Assembly (NCBI RefSeq): GCF_014596915.1
Contig: NZ_JACVWU010000004.1
Coordinates: forward strand, 310,001 to 374,000
Reading direction: 5' to 3'
Length of the DNA: 64,000 nt
From: Streptomyces sp. TRM68416
GTDB taxonomy: Bacteria; Actinomycetota; Actinomycetes; Streptomycetales; Streptomycetaceae
Shown: piece after piece, positions 52,401-60,785 of the stretch
How positions within the stretch are numbered: the first letter of the stretch is position 1
Layout of the letters: every line of letters starts with the position of its first letter
Notes under the pieces: model-generated
What the model saw: the letters and a program-made list of their open reading frames with translations, nothing else
The model's database searches: none
What the model was told of the DNA's origin: nothing
Position numbers and translations under genes: made by a program

Positions 52401-52833
52401 CGCGATCGGGGCCGAGATCGGCAACGTCATCGTGCAGCACGCCGCGCACTGCAACATCGGCTACGCCCATCTCACCCTGGGCGAACCGGCCGCCGCCGTC
52501 ACGCACTTCGAGGAGAGCCACCGGATCCTCGGTGGCCACGGCGACTGGCACGGTGAGTCCCAGTCCCGGCTCGGACTGGTTCGCGCCCTGCGCCTGCTCG
52601 GCCGGACGGAACGGGCCGACCGCGAGTGCGCCGAACTGCTGAGCCGCGCCGACGCCCGCGCCGACGGCTATATCGGCGGTCTCGCCCGCCACCAGTACGG
52701 TCTGATCCTGCGCGACCGGGGACACGTCGAGGAGGCGTACGAGGCCTGGCGGACGGCGCTCGCCGCGCTGGACGGCACGGAAGAGAAGACGGTCGCCGCC
52801 GAACTCCGCGAGCTCCTGGGCGACATCGACTGA
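49471..52833 (+). CDS. AfsR/SARP-family regulator with BTAD, NB-ARC and TPR domains
   Basis: 1120 aa from ATG 49471 (GTG 49489 is an equally possible start, closer to the RFGLLGP motif typical of SARPs). OmpR-like winged helix (~10-105), bacterial transcriptional activation domain (~115-265), a linker of six ~11-aa GSSGAVGAGAD-type repeats (~310-375), an NB-ARC ATPase with P-loop SGMAGVGKSALAL (~438-450) and LLVLDDAAN, and C-terminal TPRs (~850-1120). Known: AfsR-like SARPs activate antibiotic cluster genes after serine/threonine phosphorylation or metabolite sensing. No biosynthetic cluster is next to it here, so the target is unknown. Confidence 0.9.
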   Translation: MGRWGAVTRCGLRFGLLGPTVLFGASDPYRSSDPYRASAGPGVADGVGVRPIGSTKVRVLLAALLLESGRVVSVDSLKDALWGGAPPTSAQASLHNHVTRLRRLLDDPERLRAVPPGYQLRVDEGELDLHVFDGHVAAARAAHADRDWQRTVGECESALSLWRGTPLSGLPSELGGYALVQRLQEARLLLLEWRYDAELAVAGARLDSLVPELAALTAEHPLREAYHRQLMLALHRTGRRAEALAVHRDLRNRLLEELGIEPGRAVREAHVEVLRGTADPETVGSGLPGSGAPGSGAAGATVRPPDPLGTRADGSSGAVGAGADGSSGAVGAGADGSSGAVGAGADGAPGGVEARADGAPGAAATGADGAPDAAQGASIVVAPGTAPAEPAPTPLPRPAQLPPPPAHFTGRAALIRNLRRTLSRAAPGRHPAVAVLSGMAGVGKSALALHVAHGLRERFPDGQLYVHLHGATPGMTPLAPGQALAALLRDVGADPRAIPEHPDAAAALLRSLLAPTRTLLVLDDAANAAQVRPLLPAGADCAVIVTSRSPLTALDGVRRFPLDPLSAEESATLLRTVSGRDEAEGPDDEDRIDAAHPLVELTGRLPLALRIVAARLAARRALTPDVLADQLAATEGRLRHLEYDDLSVRRSLAVAHDALAASGRRTDRDAALALRRLGGLDLPTYGAPLIARLLGTDTAPAEAALDRLVDVALLEETAYGRYAPHDLVRDFVRELTDTRHAPDIARTAVRWYTAVAERALTAIVEPGLDQEDRRRPTPSQPPEHAAHALSVPPFASSEEAFAWCGSELENIVALVERYADAPDDGIAAHVSTLLRLLFPYLQRGGRVSEMEGLGQAALRVARRLGDQVAEAYALGDLAGLRFLTGRQSEALALVDQSLELWRRLGEVSRIRRCLQNRGLLLENLGRYAESGEALRQSLELSRQIDDPWGEAVTYGHLGNLYEHTDPRAAIEQHRLSLAIGAEIGNVIVQHAAHCNIGYAHLTLGEPAAAVTHFEESHRILGGHGDWHGESQSRLGLVRALRLLGRTERADRECAELLSRADARADGYIGGLARHQYGLILRDRGHVEEAYEAWRTALAALDGTEEKTVAAELRELLGDID
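50398..50595. repeat. 33-bp tandem repeats in the SARP linker
   Basis: Three near-identical copies of a 33-base unit (starting at 50410, 50443, 50476) and about three diverged copies, all in frame (11 aa each). Confidence 0.8.
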
Positions 52834-52953
52834 TCGTGCGTCGCGGGCTTCGGATGATCGCTCCGCGTCGACTCCGGCTGCCCCCGTTGCCACCAGCCCC
52901 AGCCAAATGCTCCCGTTGAGTCCAGTCGCCCCGTCCCTCCCCGCCCCCGCCCC

Positions 52954-54642
52954 TCACTTCGCGTCGGCATAGCACTCCACCACCGCCGTCGTGAACGGAA
53001 ACCGCACCGGGGTATCCCCGAACGTCAGCCGTCCCGCCAGCTCCGAGGCCTGCCGGATCGCGGCCACGACGGCCTCGGTCTCCTCCTTCGGGCAGTGCAC
53101 GATGACCTCGTCGTGCTGGAAGAAGACCAGCTCGGCCGCCATGCCCGCGCAGGCCTGGCGCAGGGCGGCGAGGAGCAGGAGGGCCCAGTCGGCGGCGCTG
53201 CCCTGGACGACGAAGTTCCGGGCGAAGCGGCCCCGCGCGCGGGCGTTGGTGGAGGCGTAGCCCGGTACCCACTGCTGACGGTCGTCGGAGTCGTCCTCGG
53301 CGGTCGGGATACCCGCCTCCTCCTCCAGGTCCTCGCCCGCCCCGGCCGCCGGGGGGCAGGTCCGGCCCAGCCAGGTCCGTACGAGCCGCCCCTCCTCGCC
53401 GGCCCGCGCGGCCTCGTCGACGTACGCCACCGCGAGCGGGAAGCGGCGGCGCAGCGCGGCGAGGTTCTTCAGGCCGTCGCCGGAGGTCTGGCCGTAGACC
53501 GCGCCGAGCACCGCGAGCTTGGCCTGGTCGCGGTCGCCGGAGAAGGCCCGGTCGGACACCGACTGGTAGAGGTCGCTCTCCCGCCCCGCCACCTCCATCA
53601 GCCCGGGGTCGCGGGAGATCGCGGCCAGGACGCGCGGCTCCATCTGGTCGGCGTCGGCGACGACGAGCCGCCAGCCCGGGTCGGCGACGACGGCCCGCCG
53701 GATGACCTTGGGGATCTGCAGCCCGCCACCGCCGTTGGTCACCCACCGCCCGGTGACCGTCCCGCCCGCGAGGAACTCCGGCCGGAAGCGGCCGTCGCGC
53801 ACCCAGTCCTGGAGCCAGGACCAGCCGTGGGCCACCCAGATGCGGTACAGCTTCTTGTACTCGACCAGCGGCTTCACGGCCGGATGGTCCAGGGACTCGA
53901 TCTCCCAGCGCCGCGTCGACCTGACCTTGATGCCGGCCTGAGCGAAGGCCTTGATGACGTCCGCGGGCAGATCGGGCCGGACGCGTCGGCCGAACGCCGC
54001 GGAGACCTCGTCCGCGAGCTCGGCCAGCCGTCGCGGCTCACCCCCGCCCGCGTAGCGCTCGCCCAGCAGTTCGTGCAGAACCCCACGGTGCACCTCGGCG
54101 CTCCACGGCAGCCCGGCCCGGTTCATCTCCGCGGCCACCAGCATCCCGGCCGACTCGGCCGCCGTCAGCAGCCGCATCCGGTCGGGGTGCGCGGTGGCGT
54201 CGTGGCGGCGCTGCTGGTCGGCGTAGACCTCGATCAGGTCGGCGAGCGGCACATGGGCGGACTGCGGCTCGAAGAGGGGCGACTGGGCGCCCGGCTCGGC
54301 GGACCGCTGGGGAGGGTCGGGCGGTACGGGCCCGCCGCGCAGCCGGGCCAGGGCGGCGGCCGCGGAACGGGGTTCGCCGTAGCGGCCCGCGTGGCCGAGC
54401 AGGAGGGTCTCGGCGTCCTCGATGTCGTAGCACCGCTCCACTCGCACCCCCGTGGCGAGCAGGCGCGGATAGACCTCGGCGGTGGACCGCCACACCCACC
54501 GCGCGACCTCCGGGCGCCCGCGCACGGCCTCGGCCAGGTCCGGTTCCCTGCGCACCGGTCCGGCGGGCAGCCCGTCCGGGCCGAGGGGGGCGACCTCAAC
54601 GCCACCGTCCTCGGCCGGAGCGAGCGCCCAGCGGTCGGTCAT
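52954..54642 (-). CDS. Family A DNA polymerase-like protein
   Basis: 562 aa, without the N-terminal 5'-nuclease of Pol I. The polymerase domain has motif A LVVADADQMEPRVLAAIS, motif B DQAKLAVLGAVYGQTSG and motif C FFQHDEVIVHC. A K/R-rich thumb (VEYKKLYRIW) and TGRWVTNGGGGLQIPKV precede them. Database annotations call this actinobacterial type a bifunctional 3'-5' exonuclease/DNA polymerase, but I see no clear DEDD exonuclease residues in the N-terminal 150. It may act in repair. An upstream 61-bp direct repeat lies in the gap to the divergent DUF2786 gene. Confidence 0.85.
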   Translation of the reverse strand: MTDRWALAPAEDGGVEVAPLGPDGLPAGPVRREPDLAEAVRGRPEVARWVWRSTAEVYPRLLATGVRVERCYDIEDAETLLLGHAGRYGEPRSAAAALARLRGGPVPPDPPQRSAEPGAQSPLFEPQSAHVPLADLIEVYADQQRRHDATAHPDRMRLLTAAESAGMLVAAEMNRAGLPWSAEVHRGVLHELLGERYAGGGEPRRLAELADEVSAAFGRRVRPDLPADVIKAFAQAGIKVRSTRRWEIESLDHPAVKPLVEYKKLYRIWVAHGWSWLQDWVRDGRFRPEFLAGGTVTGRWVTNGGGGLQIPKVIRRAVVADPGWRLVVADADQMEPRVLAAISRDPGLMEVAGRESDLYQSVSDRAFSGDRDQAKLAVLGAVYGQTSGDGLKNLAALRRRFPLAVAYVDEAARAGEEGRLVRTWLGRTCPPAAGAGEDLEEEAGIPTAEDDSDDRQQWVPGYASTNARARGRFARNFVVQGSAADWALLLLAALRQACAGMAAELVFFQHDEVIVHCPKEETEAVVAAIRQASELAGRLTFGDTPVRFPFTTAVVECYADAK

Positions 54643-54683
54643 GCTGCGAGTGTGGCAGGGGGGTCTGACAGTGGCCCCAGCTC

Positions 54684-54804
54684 CGCGGTCCGGTCTGACC
54701 CCTCCATCCCCCGTCTGCTCGCCGATCTTCCGGAACCGTGACGGCCCGGCCTGGTCTGGCCCCTCCGGCCCTCATCTGCTCGCCGATCCTCCGGAACCGC
54801 GAGA
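54684..54804. repeat. Two-copy 61-bp direct repeat
   Basis: Near-identical segments around TCTGCTCGCCGAT (54714 and 54775) each extend through CCGGAACCG. They lie in the divergent promoter space between the polymerase-like and DUF2786 genes. Confidence 0.7.
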
Positions 54805-54930
54805 GCGAGTCGGCTACGTATTCCTTTTCCTCCGCCGCCTGTCCGTGCCCGGTGACGCCGAAGCCGGCCGCATGCGTCAACCCCGGGTTGACGCCCTGCC
54901 TGCCCTCCCACCCCATGGCACGATCCTCAC

Positions 54931-56037
54931 GTGAGTACGCCCCGCACCGTCGACCTCGCCTTCCAGGCCGCCCTGCACACCGACTCGGACACGGCCCTGG
55001 ACACCGGCGCCTCCCTCCTCGCCGCCGACCCCGGCGCGGACCGCGAGCTGGAGCGCCGGGGCACGGAGTTCGTCGCGTCGGCCTGGCGCCGCGGCTGGCA
55101 GCCCGCCGACGTCGTCCGCGTCGTCCGACGCGAGCTGGACGACGTACACGTACAGCTGGTGTCGGCCCTGATCGGCGCGCAGGCGCCGGACGACGGCCCC
55201 CGGGGCCCGCGTTGGCGCGCGCAGCTCGACGAGCTGGCCGCGAGCGTGGACGGGCCGCCGCGCACCGACCGCTTCTCGCGCGCGACGGCCGTTCTGGAGC
55301 TGTACCGCCTGCTGCTGCGCCTGCCGTCCCTCGAACGCCTCGACGAGCCTCAGCGGTCGCACCGGCCCGAGTCCCGCATGCTCACCCGGATCCGCGCGCT
55401 GCTCGCCAAGGCGGAGGCGACCGGCTACCCGGAGGAGGCGGAGGCGCTGACCGCCAAGGCGCAGGAACTGATGGCCCGGCACAGCGTCGACGAGGCCGTA
55501 CTGTCGGCGCAGGCCCCGGCCGCCGACGTGCCGAGCGCCTGCCGGATCGGCGTCGAACCGCCGTACGAGCAGGCCAAGGCTGTGCTGCTGGACGCGGTGG
55601 CCGCCGCGAACCACTGCCGGGCGGTGTGGAACGAGCCCTTCGGCTTTTCCACCGTCGTCGGTTTCGAGCCGGACCTGGAGGTGGCCGAGTTGCTCTACAC
55701 CTCGCTGCTCGTCCAGGCGCAGACGGCGATGACGAAGGCGGAGGCGCAAGCGCGCGCGGGCGGGCGGAAGCGGACCAAGACCTTCCGGCAGTCCTTCCTC
55801 GCCGCGTACGCGCACCGCATCGGCACCCGGCTCGCGCAGGCGGCCGAGACCCAGGTCAGCGACGACCTGCTGCCGGTACTGGCCTCCCGTGACGTCGCCG
55901 TCACCAACCGCCTGGACCACATGTTCCCCGAGACCACCACCACCCGCCTGCGCGGCATCAACGACACCGCGGGCTGGACCCAGGGCGCCGAGGCGGCCGA
56001 CCGGGCCCAGGTGAGGGCCAGACGGCCGCTGGCCTGA
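54931..56037 (+). CDS. DUF2786 domain protein
   Basis: 368 aa, GTG start. The C-terminal half has the DUF2786 unit (MLTRIRALLAKAEATGYPEEAEALTAKAQELMARHSVDEAVL), then a conserved domain with FRQSFLAAYAHRIGTRLAQA. The N-terminal ~120 residues are helical and contain AWRRGWQPADVVRVVRREL. Known: the function of DUF2786 proteins is not established; many phage genomes encode one. No metal or catalytic site is obvious. Confidence 0.85.
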   Translation: MSTPRTVDLAFQAALHTDSDTALDTGASLLAADPGADRELERRGTEFVASAWRRGWQPADVVRVVRRELDDVHVQLVSALIGAQAPDDGPRGPRWRAQLDELAASVDGPPRTDRFSRATAVLELYRLLLRLPSLERLDEPQRSHRPESRMLTRIRALLAKAEATGYPEEAEALTAKAQELMARHSVDEAVLSAQAPAADVPSACRIGVEPPYEQAKAVLLDAVAAANHCRAVWNEPFGFSTVVGFEPDLEVAELLYTSLLVQAQTAMTKAEAQARAGGRKRTKTFRQSFLAAYAHRIGTRLAQAAETQVSDDLLPVLASRDVAVTNRLDHMFPETTTTRLRGINDTAGWTQGAEAADRAQVRARRPLA

Positions 56038-56119
56038 CGCGGCTCGGTCGCCGGTCGGCGGGAACCGCCTGACGGTGGCGTCCCCGGTGAGCCCGAGCGC
56101 CCCCGGAGCCGACGCGGCC

Positions 56120-56632
56120 TCAGTCACCCGTCGGCAGGAACCCGCTCACCGTGGCATCCGGCTTCCCGCCCTTGAGCGCCACATCGCCGTACGACCACGG
56201 GAAGTCCTCCGTCGTGTCGGCGCCGGGCAGGGTGAACTCGGCCGTCTTCGCCGCGAGGCTCTGATCGCCCTCCCCGCGCGCGTAGGTGACGGTGAAGGAC
56301 AGCGAGCCGCCCTCGGCGAGCGTCAGCTTCCGTGCGGTGGCGGCGGGGTCGGGGGAGACCTCCGCCGAGGTGTCGCCCGCCTTGAGGGTGACGGCCGGCA
56401 GGCCGTCCAGGGTGCACTCGGGGCCGGTGTTGGTGAGGGTGACGGGCACGTTGCCGGTGTCTCCGGCGGCGGGCGCGGCGTTGGCGGGACCGACCCGGAC
56501 GTCCATCCTGCCGAGCGCGCAGGCGGCCGTGGCATCGCCGCCCTCGTCGCTTCCTCCGTCACTGCAGGAGGTCAGCAGAAGGGCCGCGGAGAGGGCGGCG
56601 AGGGCAGGGAGGCGGAAGACGGTGGCGCGCAT
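56120..56632 (-). CDS. DUF4232-type lipoprotein
   Basis: 170 aa. ATG 56632 has GAGGAC upstream. Signal peptide with lipobox LLLTSC, a Gly/Asp-rich spacer, then an immunoglobulin-like DUF4232 domain (CALGRMDVRVGPANAAPAAG, VTLTNTGPECTLDGLPAVTL). It is probably a surface protein of unknown ligand. A second, unrelated small lipoprotein gene lies 116 bases upstream on the same strand. Confidence 0.8.
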   Translation of the reverse strand: MRATVFRLPALAALSAALLLTSCSDGGSDEGGDATAACALGRMDVRVGPANAAPAAGDTGNVPVTLTNTGPECTLDGLPAVTLKAGDTSAEVSPDPAATARKLTLAEGGSLSFTVTYARGEGDQSLAAKTAEFTLPGADTTEDFPWSYGDVALKGGKPDATVSGFLPTGD

Positions 56633-56748
56633 GTGGTGTCCTCGGGGGGTGCGGAGCTGATCGCGTGCATGGATCATCACGCATACGGCTCCGAGCCGGT
56701 TGCCGACCCCTGGGGATCCGAGGATCCCCGAAGATCACGAACCGTGGG

Positions 56749-57258
56749 TCACGACCCGAGACCGTCCGTCGGCAGTCCGGTCGGCAGCTCGGCGCCCTCG
56801 GCCTTCCGGTACGTCTCGGAGCCGAGGCCGCCCTCCCAGGTGACCTTGAGCCGCGTCTTGCCGACGGAGTCGACCGTCCCGGTCGACCGGTCCTTGCTGC
56901 CGTCCGTGCACGTGAGGCGAATCGTCTCGCCGTCGTCCACGGTGCCGCTGCACACCGTCCCGCCGGTCGCGAACAGACCGGCGCGGCTGCCGGTGACGAC
57001 CAGCGCGACGGCGTTGCCGTCGGTGGTCGCCAGCCAGCTGCCCTCCAGGTCACCGGCGGGGGAGGCCGTACCGCCGTCGCCCCCGCCGGTGTCCGCGGTC
57101 TGCGTGGCGGAGGGCGTGGCACTCGGACTGGGCGAGGCCTCGTCCGAGGAACCGCCGTCACTGCAACCGCCCAGCACGAGCGCACACGTAAGCCCCGCGG
57201 CCGCCGCCGCGATCCGCCCTCGCTCGCGCACCACGCGCGTGTACGTCGCCGAAGTCAC
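56749..57258 (-). CDS. Small lipoprotein of unknown function
   Basis: 169 aa from GTG 57258. The signal ends in a lipobox LGGC, followed by Ser/Thr/Pro spacer and a small beta-domain (LEGSWLATTDGNAVALVVTG, VCSGTVDDGETIRLTC). The frame stays open upstream through the 72-bp repeats, but that extension encodes repeats of a ribosomal-protein tail and is not taken as coding. Family not recognised. Confidence 0.75.
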   Translation of the reverse strand: MTSATYTRVVRERGRIAAAAAGLTCALVLGGCSDGGSSDEASPSPSATPSATQTADTGGGDGGTASPAGDLEGSWLATTDGNAVALVVTGSRAGLFATGGTVCSGTVDDGETIRLTCTDGSKDRSTGTVDSVGKTRLKVTWEGGLGSETYRKAEGAELPTGLPTDGLGS

Positions 57259-57342
57259 TGCAGGCCCCCAAGGTGAGCGGATCGGACGCTCCGACCGCAG
57301 CAAGCTACCAGCACGTAACCCGCGGGGAACCTGTGAGTTCGC

Positions 57343-57830
57343 GCACGACTGCCGAGAGAACCCGCGCACCCGGGCAGCCCCTCGGCGTGCGCCTGCTCCC
57401 GGCAGGACCTCCGTGCACGACTGCCGAGAGAACCCGCGCACCGGGGCAGCACCTCGGCGTGCGCCTGCTCCCGGCAGGACCTCCGTGCACGACTGCCGAG
57501 AGAATCCGCGCACCGGGGCGGCCCCTCGGCGTGCGCCTGCTCCCGGCAGGACCTCCGTGCACGACTGCCGAGAGAACCCGCGCACCGGGGCAGCACCTCG
57601 GCGTGCGCCTGCTCCCGGTAGGACCTCCGTGCACGACTGCCGAGAGAATCCGCGCACCGGGGCGGCCCCTCGGCGTGCGCCTGCTCCCGGCAGGACCTCC
57701 GTGCACGACTGCCGAGGGAACCCGCGCACCCGGGCAGCCCCTCGGCGTGCGCCTGCTCCCGGCAGGAACCCCGCGCACGACTACCAGGAGGACTTGCGCA
57801 CCCCCGGCAGGAACCCGGCGTGCGCCTGCT
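57343..57830. repeat. 72-bp tandem array derived from the rpsN 3' end
   Basis: Six full 72-base units start at 57343, 57415, 57487, 57559, 57631 and 57703. The seventh, at 57775-57830, coincides with the stop codon and last ~16 codons of rpsN. Read on the minus strand, units contain REQAHAE(G/V)LPxCAGSLGS, aligned with [17 protein letters not shown] and the stop of rpsN, then about 17 linker bases. The array therefore looks like repeated duplication of the rpsN tail. Confidence 0.88.
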
Positions 57831-58086
57831 CCCGCAGGGACACCCGGGACAGCCCGAACGCCCGGAAGTACCCGCGCGGGCGGCCGTCCACCTGGTCGCG
57901 GTTGCGCACGCGCGTGGGGCTCGCGTCGCGGGGCTGCCGGTCCAGCTCCCGCCGGGCGGCGAGCCGTTCGGCGTCGGTCGACGACGGCCGCCGGATGATC
58001 TCCTTCAGCTCGGCGCGTCGGGCGGCGTACCGCGCGACGATCTCCTGCCGCTTCTCGTTCTTCGCGATCTTGCTCTTCTTCGCCAT
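57781..58086 (-). CDS. rpsN: Ribosomal protein S14, zinc-independent form
   Basis: 101 aa ([20 protein letters not shown] start), no CxxC zinc ribbon, so the paralogue used in zinc starvation. It ends in [12 protein letters not shown] 58086 overlaps the rpmB stop (TGATG). It is part of a Zur-type cluster, divergent from rpmG. Confidence 0.95.
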   Translation of the reverse strand: MAKKSKIAKNEKRQEIVARYAARRAELKEIIRRPSSTDAERLAARRELDRQPRDASPTRVRNRDQVDGRPRGYFRAFGLSRVSLREQAHAGFLPGVRKSSW

Positions 58087-58322
58087 CAGACCCGCACCCC
58101 CCGCGCGCGGATCCGCGCCACGGCCGCCTCGATGCCGATCGTGTCGACGGTCTTGATCCCCTTCGCGCTCAGCTTCAGCCGGACGTACCGGCCCTCGCTC
58201 GGCAACCAGTACCGCTTGGCCTGGATGTTGGGGTCGAAGCGGCGGGAGGTCCGCCGGTGGGAGAAGGAGATGGTGTTGCCGAAGCCCGGCCGGGCGCCGG
58301 TCAGCATGCAGTGGGCGGACAC
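58086..58322 (-). CDS. rpmB: Ribosomal protein L28
   Basis: 78 aa, GTG start (58322). The family signature [30 protein letters not shown] is clear; it lacks the four zinc cysteines. It is the promoter-proximal gene with rpsN and faces the Zur site at 58357-58371. Confidence 0.93.
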   Translation of the reverse strand: MSAHCMLTGARPGFGNTISFSHRRTSRRFDPNIQAKRYWLPSEGRYVRLKLSAKGIKTVDTIGIEAAVARIRARGVRV

Positions 58323-58356
58323 GGGTGATGCACCTCTCTCGAACGGGGTGTGTAAA

Positions 58357-58371
58357 TGGAATTCATTTTCA
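58357..58371. promoter_or_regulatory. Probable Zur box between divergent rpmB and rpmG
   Basis: TGGAATTCATTTTCA, an imperfect 7-1-7 palindrome matching the TGAAAAT-x-ATTTTCA type of Streptomyces Zur site (right arm perfect, left arm five of seven). It could repress both operons when zinc is ample. Confidence 0.8.
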
Positions 58372-58384
58372 GTAAGATACCAGC

Positions 58385-58549
58385 ATGGCTCGCAACGAAC
58401 TCCGCCCGGTCATCAAGCTCCGGTCCACCGCCGGCACCGGCTACACCTATGTGACCCGCAAGAACCGCCGCAACGACCCGGACCGCATGACCCTGCGCAA
58501 GTACGACCCGGTCGTCGGCCGCCACGTCGACTTCCGAGAGGAGCGCTGA
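58385..58549 (+). CDS. rpmG: Ribosomal protein L33, zinc-independent form
   Basis: 54 aa ([20 protein letters not shown] start), no cysteines. It starts 13 bases after the Zur box, so it is first in the rightward zinc-starvation operon (rpmG, rpmE2, cobW-like, rpsR). Confidence 0.93.
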   Translation: MARNELRPVIKLRSTAGTGYTYVTRKNRRNDPDRMTLRKYDPVVGRHVDFREER

Positions 58550-58555
58550 ACCGCC

Positions 58556-58804
58556 ATGCGCCAGGGAATCCACCCCCCGTACGGCCCCGTCGTCTTCCGT
58601 GACCGGGCCGCGAACTACGCCTTCCTCACCCGCTCGACGATGACGAGCGAGAAGACGATCGAGTGGGAGGACGGCAACACCTACCCGGTCGTGGACGTCG
58701 AGATCTCGAACGTCAGCCACCCCTTCTACACGGGCACGGCCCGCGTCCTGGACACCGCCGGCCGCGTCGAGCGCTTCGAGCGCCGGTACGGAAAGCAGGA
58801 CTGA
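58556..58804 (+). CDS. rpmE2: Ribosomal protein L31 type B
   Basis: 82 aa ([25 protein letters not shown]), lacking the zinc cysteines of the main L31. It follows rpmG by six bases and overlaps the CobW-like gene (TGATG). Confidence 0.95.
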   Translation: MRQGIHPPYGPVVFRDRAANYAFLTRSTMTSEKTIEWEDGNTYPVVDVEISNVSHPFYTGTARVLDTAGRVERFERRYGKQD

Positions 58805-59928
58805 TGCTCCCCGTCGTGATCGTCGGCGGGCTGCACGCCGACGCCCGCAAGGCGGCCGTGGACCGGCTGCTCGCCGAGGTGCCCGGCAGCGTCGTACTCC
58901 ACCACGACCTGGCGACGGCCGCCGCCGGCACGGTCGTACGGACGATCCGCGACGCCACCGGCATCCGGGACGCCGGCGAGGCACCCCTCGTCAACGACTG
59001 CGCCTGCTGCGCGCTGCGCGAGGACCTGGTGCCGGAGCTGGAGCGCATCCGGGACGCCGGTGACACCCCGCTCGCGGTCGTCGAGCTGTGGGACTCCGTC
59101 GAGCCCAAGGCGATGGCGGAGGTCGTCGCGGCCGGCGGCCTCACCGTCACCGGCGTCGTCACGGCCGTGGACCCGGCGTTGCTGCTGCCCTACCTCGCCA
59201 ACGGCGACGACCTGGCCGACGGCGGCCTCGCCGCAGCCGCCACCGACCAGCGCACGGTCGCCGACACCTTCGCCCGGCAGCTGGAGTACGCGCCCGTCCT
59301 CGCCCTCGTCGAGTCCGAGGAGGCCGACGACGAGGACCGCGAGCTGCTGGCCCAGCTGCACCCGACGGCCCGCCAGGTCCTGATCGGCCACGGTGACCTG
59401 GCGGGCGCCGTACTCGCCGGCTTCGATGTGGAGGCGGCGGCCGCCGCCCAGCACCCGGCCTGCGCGCTGCTGCCCGCCGAGGCCGACGCGCACGGGGTGT
59501 CGACGCTGGTGTGGCACCGCCGCCGGCCGTTCCACCCCGAGCGGCTGTACCAGGCGCTGGAGGACCTGACCTGCGCCGCGGCGCGCAGCCGGGGCCGGTT
59601 CTGGCTCGCCGACAAGCCCGACGTCCTGCTGCACTGGGACGCCGCGGGCGGCGCCCTGTGCGTGGAGAGCGCGGGCCCCTGGCTCGCCTCGCTCCCGGAC
59701 GCCGCCTGGGAGATGGTCCCGCCGGTGCGCCGCGCCGCCGCCGCGCTGGACTGGCACCCCGAGCACGGCGACTGCTGCCAGCACCTCGTCTTCACCTCGC
59801 CCGGCCTGGACCGGGACGGCCTGGCCGAGCTGCTGGAGTCCTGCCTGCTCACCGACGCCGAGTACGCCGCCGGGCGCGACGCCTGGAAGCAGCTCCCGCC
59901 CGCCTTCGACACCCTCCTGGAGGTCTGA
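58804..59928 (+). CDS. CobW/COG0523-like zinc protein with degenerate P-loop
   Basis: 374 aa. The CxCC metal-delivery motif is present (NDCACCALREDL, ~63-73), as is the CobW C-terminal domain (VSTLVWHRRRPFHPERL, then HGDCCQHLVF). The N-terminal P-loop, GxxGxGKT in the family, reads VIVGGLHADARKAAVDRL, so GTP binding by the usual route is doubtful. Known: COG0523 members in Zur regulons are zinc chaperones. It is translationally coupled to rpmE2 and is followed by rpsR six bases on. Confidence 0.88.
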   Translation: MLPVVIVGGLHADARKAAVDRLLAEVPGSVVLHHDLATAAAGTVVRTIRDATGIRDAGEAPLVNDCACCALREDLVPELERIRDAGDTPLAVVELWDSVEPKAMAEVVAAGGLTVTGVVTAVDPALLLPYLANGDDLADGGLAAAATDQRTVADTFARQLEYAPVLALVESEEADDEDRELLAQLHPTARQVLIGHGDLAGAVLAGFDVEAAAAAQHPACALLPAEADAHGVSTLVWHRRRPFHPERLYQALEDLTCAAARSRGRFWLADKPDVLLHWDAAGGALCVESAGPWLASLPDAAWEMVPPVRRAAAALDWHPEHGDCCQHLVFTSPGLDRDGLAELLESCLLTDAEYAAGRDAWKQLPPAFDTLLEV

Positions 59929-59934
59929 ACCCCC

Positions 59935-60168
59935 ATGTCCCGCAAGACGGAACGCAAGCCCGCCAAGAACCGGCCGAACCCGCTCGACCAGGCCGGGATC
60001 GAGTACATCGACTACAAGGACACCGACCTGCTGCGCCGGTTCATCTCCGACCGCGGCAAGATCCGCAGCCGCCGCGTGACCCGGGTCTCCGCGCAGCAGC
60101 AGCGGCAGCTGGCCAGGGCGATCAAGAACGCGCGGGAGATGGCGCTGCTGCCGTACGCGAGCCGCTGA
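59935..60168 (+). CDS. rpsR: Ribosomal protein S18, zinc-independent form
   Basis: 77 aa. [20 protein letters not shown] and the [23 protein letters not shown] end are diagnostic. It is the last gene of the operon; a terminator follows at 60188. Confidence 0.95.
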   Translation: MSRKTERKPAKNRPNPLDQAGIEYIDYKDTDLLRRFISDRGKIRSRRVTRVSAQQQRQLARAIKNAREMALLPYASR

Positions 60169-60187
60169 TCCCCCTGACCTCCGACAA

Positions 60188-60217
60188 CCCCCGTCCGCAG
60201 GCGCCGGACGGGGGTTT
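60188..60217 (+). terminator. Terminator of the zinc-starvation operon
   Basis: CCCCCGTCCG and CGGACGGGGG around a seven-base loop, followed by TTTG. It lies 19 bases after rpsR. Confidence 0.85.
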
Positions 60218-60419
60218 GTGCATGAAAGTTGGAACAACAAGGGCGTTGCGTGCGTCTCTGTCCCTAGAACGTGGGGGGCCGCCGCGGCTGTAATCGCAGG
60301 AACACCCCGCGTGCACGTGCATCTGCTCATGCATCCGCACATGAACAGGGTTATGATCCGGGTCAGTTGACCGCTGCATCAATGGCCACACCAGCCAGTG
60401 CACCACCGGGGAGCGACCT

Positions 60420-60689
60420 GTGGACCACGACGTGTACGACGTTGACGACGCGTCCGGCGTGTACAACGGCATGGCCGCCGCCCGCCTCAGTGGCGTCGCC
60501 TGGCAGAAGAGCAGGCACAGCAATTCGCAGGGCTCCTGCGTGGAGTTCGCCCGGCTGCCCGGAGGGGACGTGGCCGTACGCAACTCACGCTTCCCCGACG
60601 GTCCCGCGCTCGTCTACACGCGCGCGGAGATCGAGGCGATGCTGCTGGGCGTCAAGGACGGCGAGTTCGACCACCTGATCGTGGGCTGA
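60420..60689 (+). CDS. DUF397 protein
   Basis: 89 aa from GTG 60420 with GGGGAG upstream. The diagnostic region is WQKSRHSNSQGSCVEFARLP, VAVRNSRFPDGPALVYTRAE. Known: DUF397 proteins form regulatory sets with DUF5753 XRE proteins and RsbW-like ATPases, as in whiJ-type and abaA-like loci, and affect development. The other two members are the next genes. Confidence 0.9.
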   Translation: MDHDVYDVDDASGVYNGMAAARLSGVAWQKSRHSNSQGSCVEFARLPGGDVAVRNSRFPDGPALVYTRAEIEAMLLGVKDGEFDHLIVG

Positions 60690-60785
60690 AGCGCCGCCGG
60701 TCGAGCGGCGGACCTTCCGCGGCGAACGGCGTGTTTCCTCTGTTGACGCGCGTAGAACCGCAGTACCCCGAAGTGCCGTGGTTCC

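Noticed and set aside
57343..57830. 72-bp array as a CRISPR
   Set aside because: Units are contiguous and near-identical across the whole length, with no variable spacers and no cas genes nearby.
57273..57998. Repeat-protein frames through the 72-bp array on both strands
   Set aside because: All frames are open because 72 is a multiple of three and units have no stops. No ribosome site or stable domain supports a protein.
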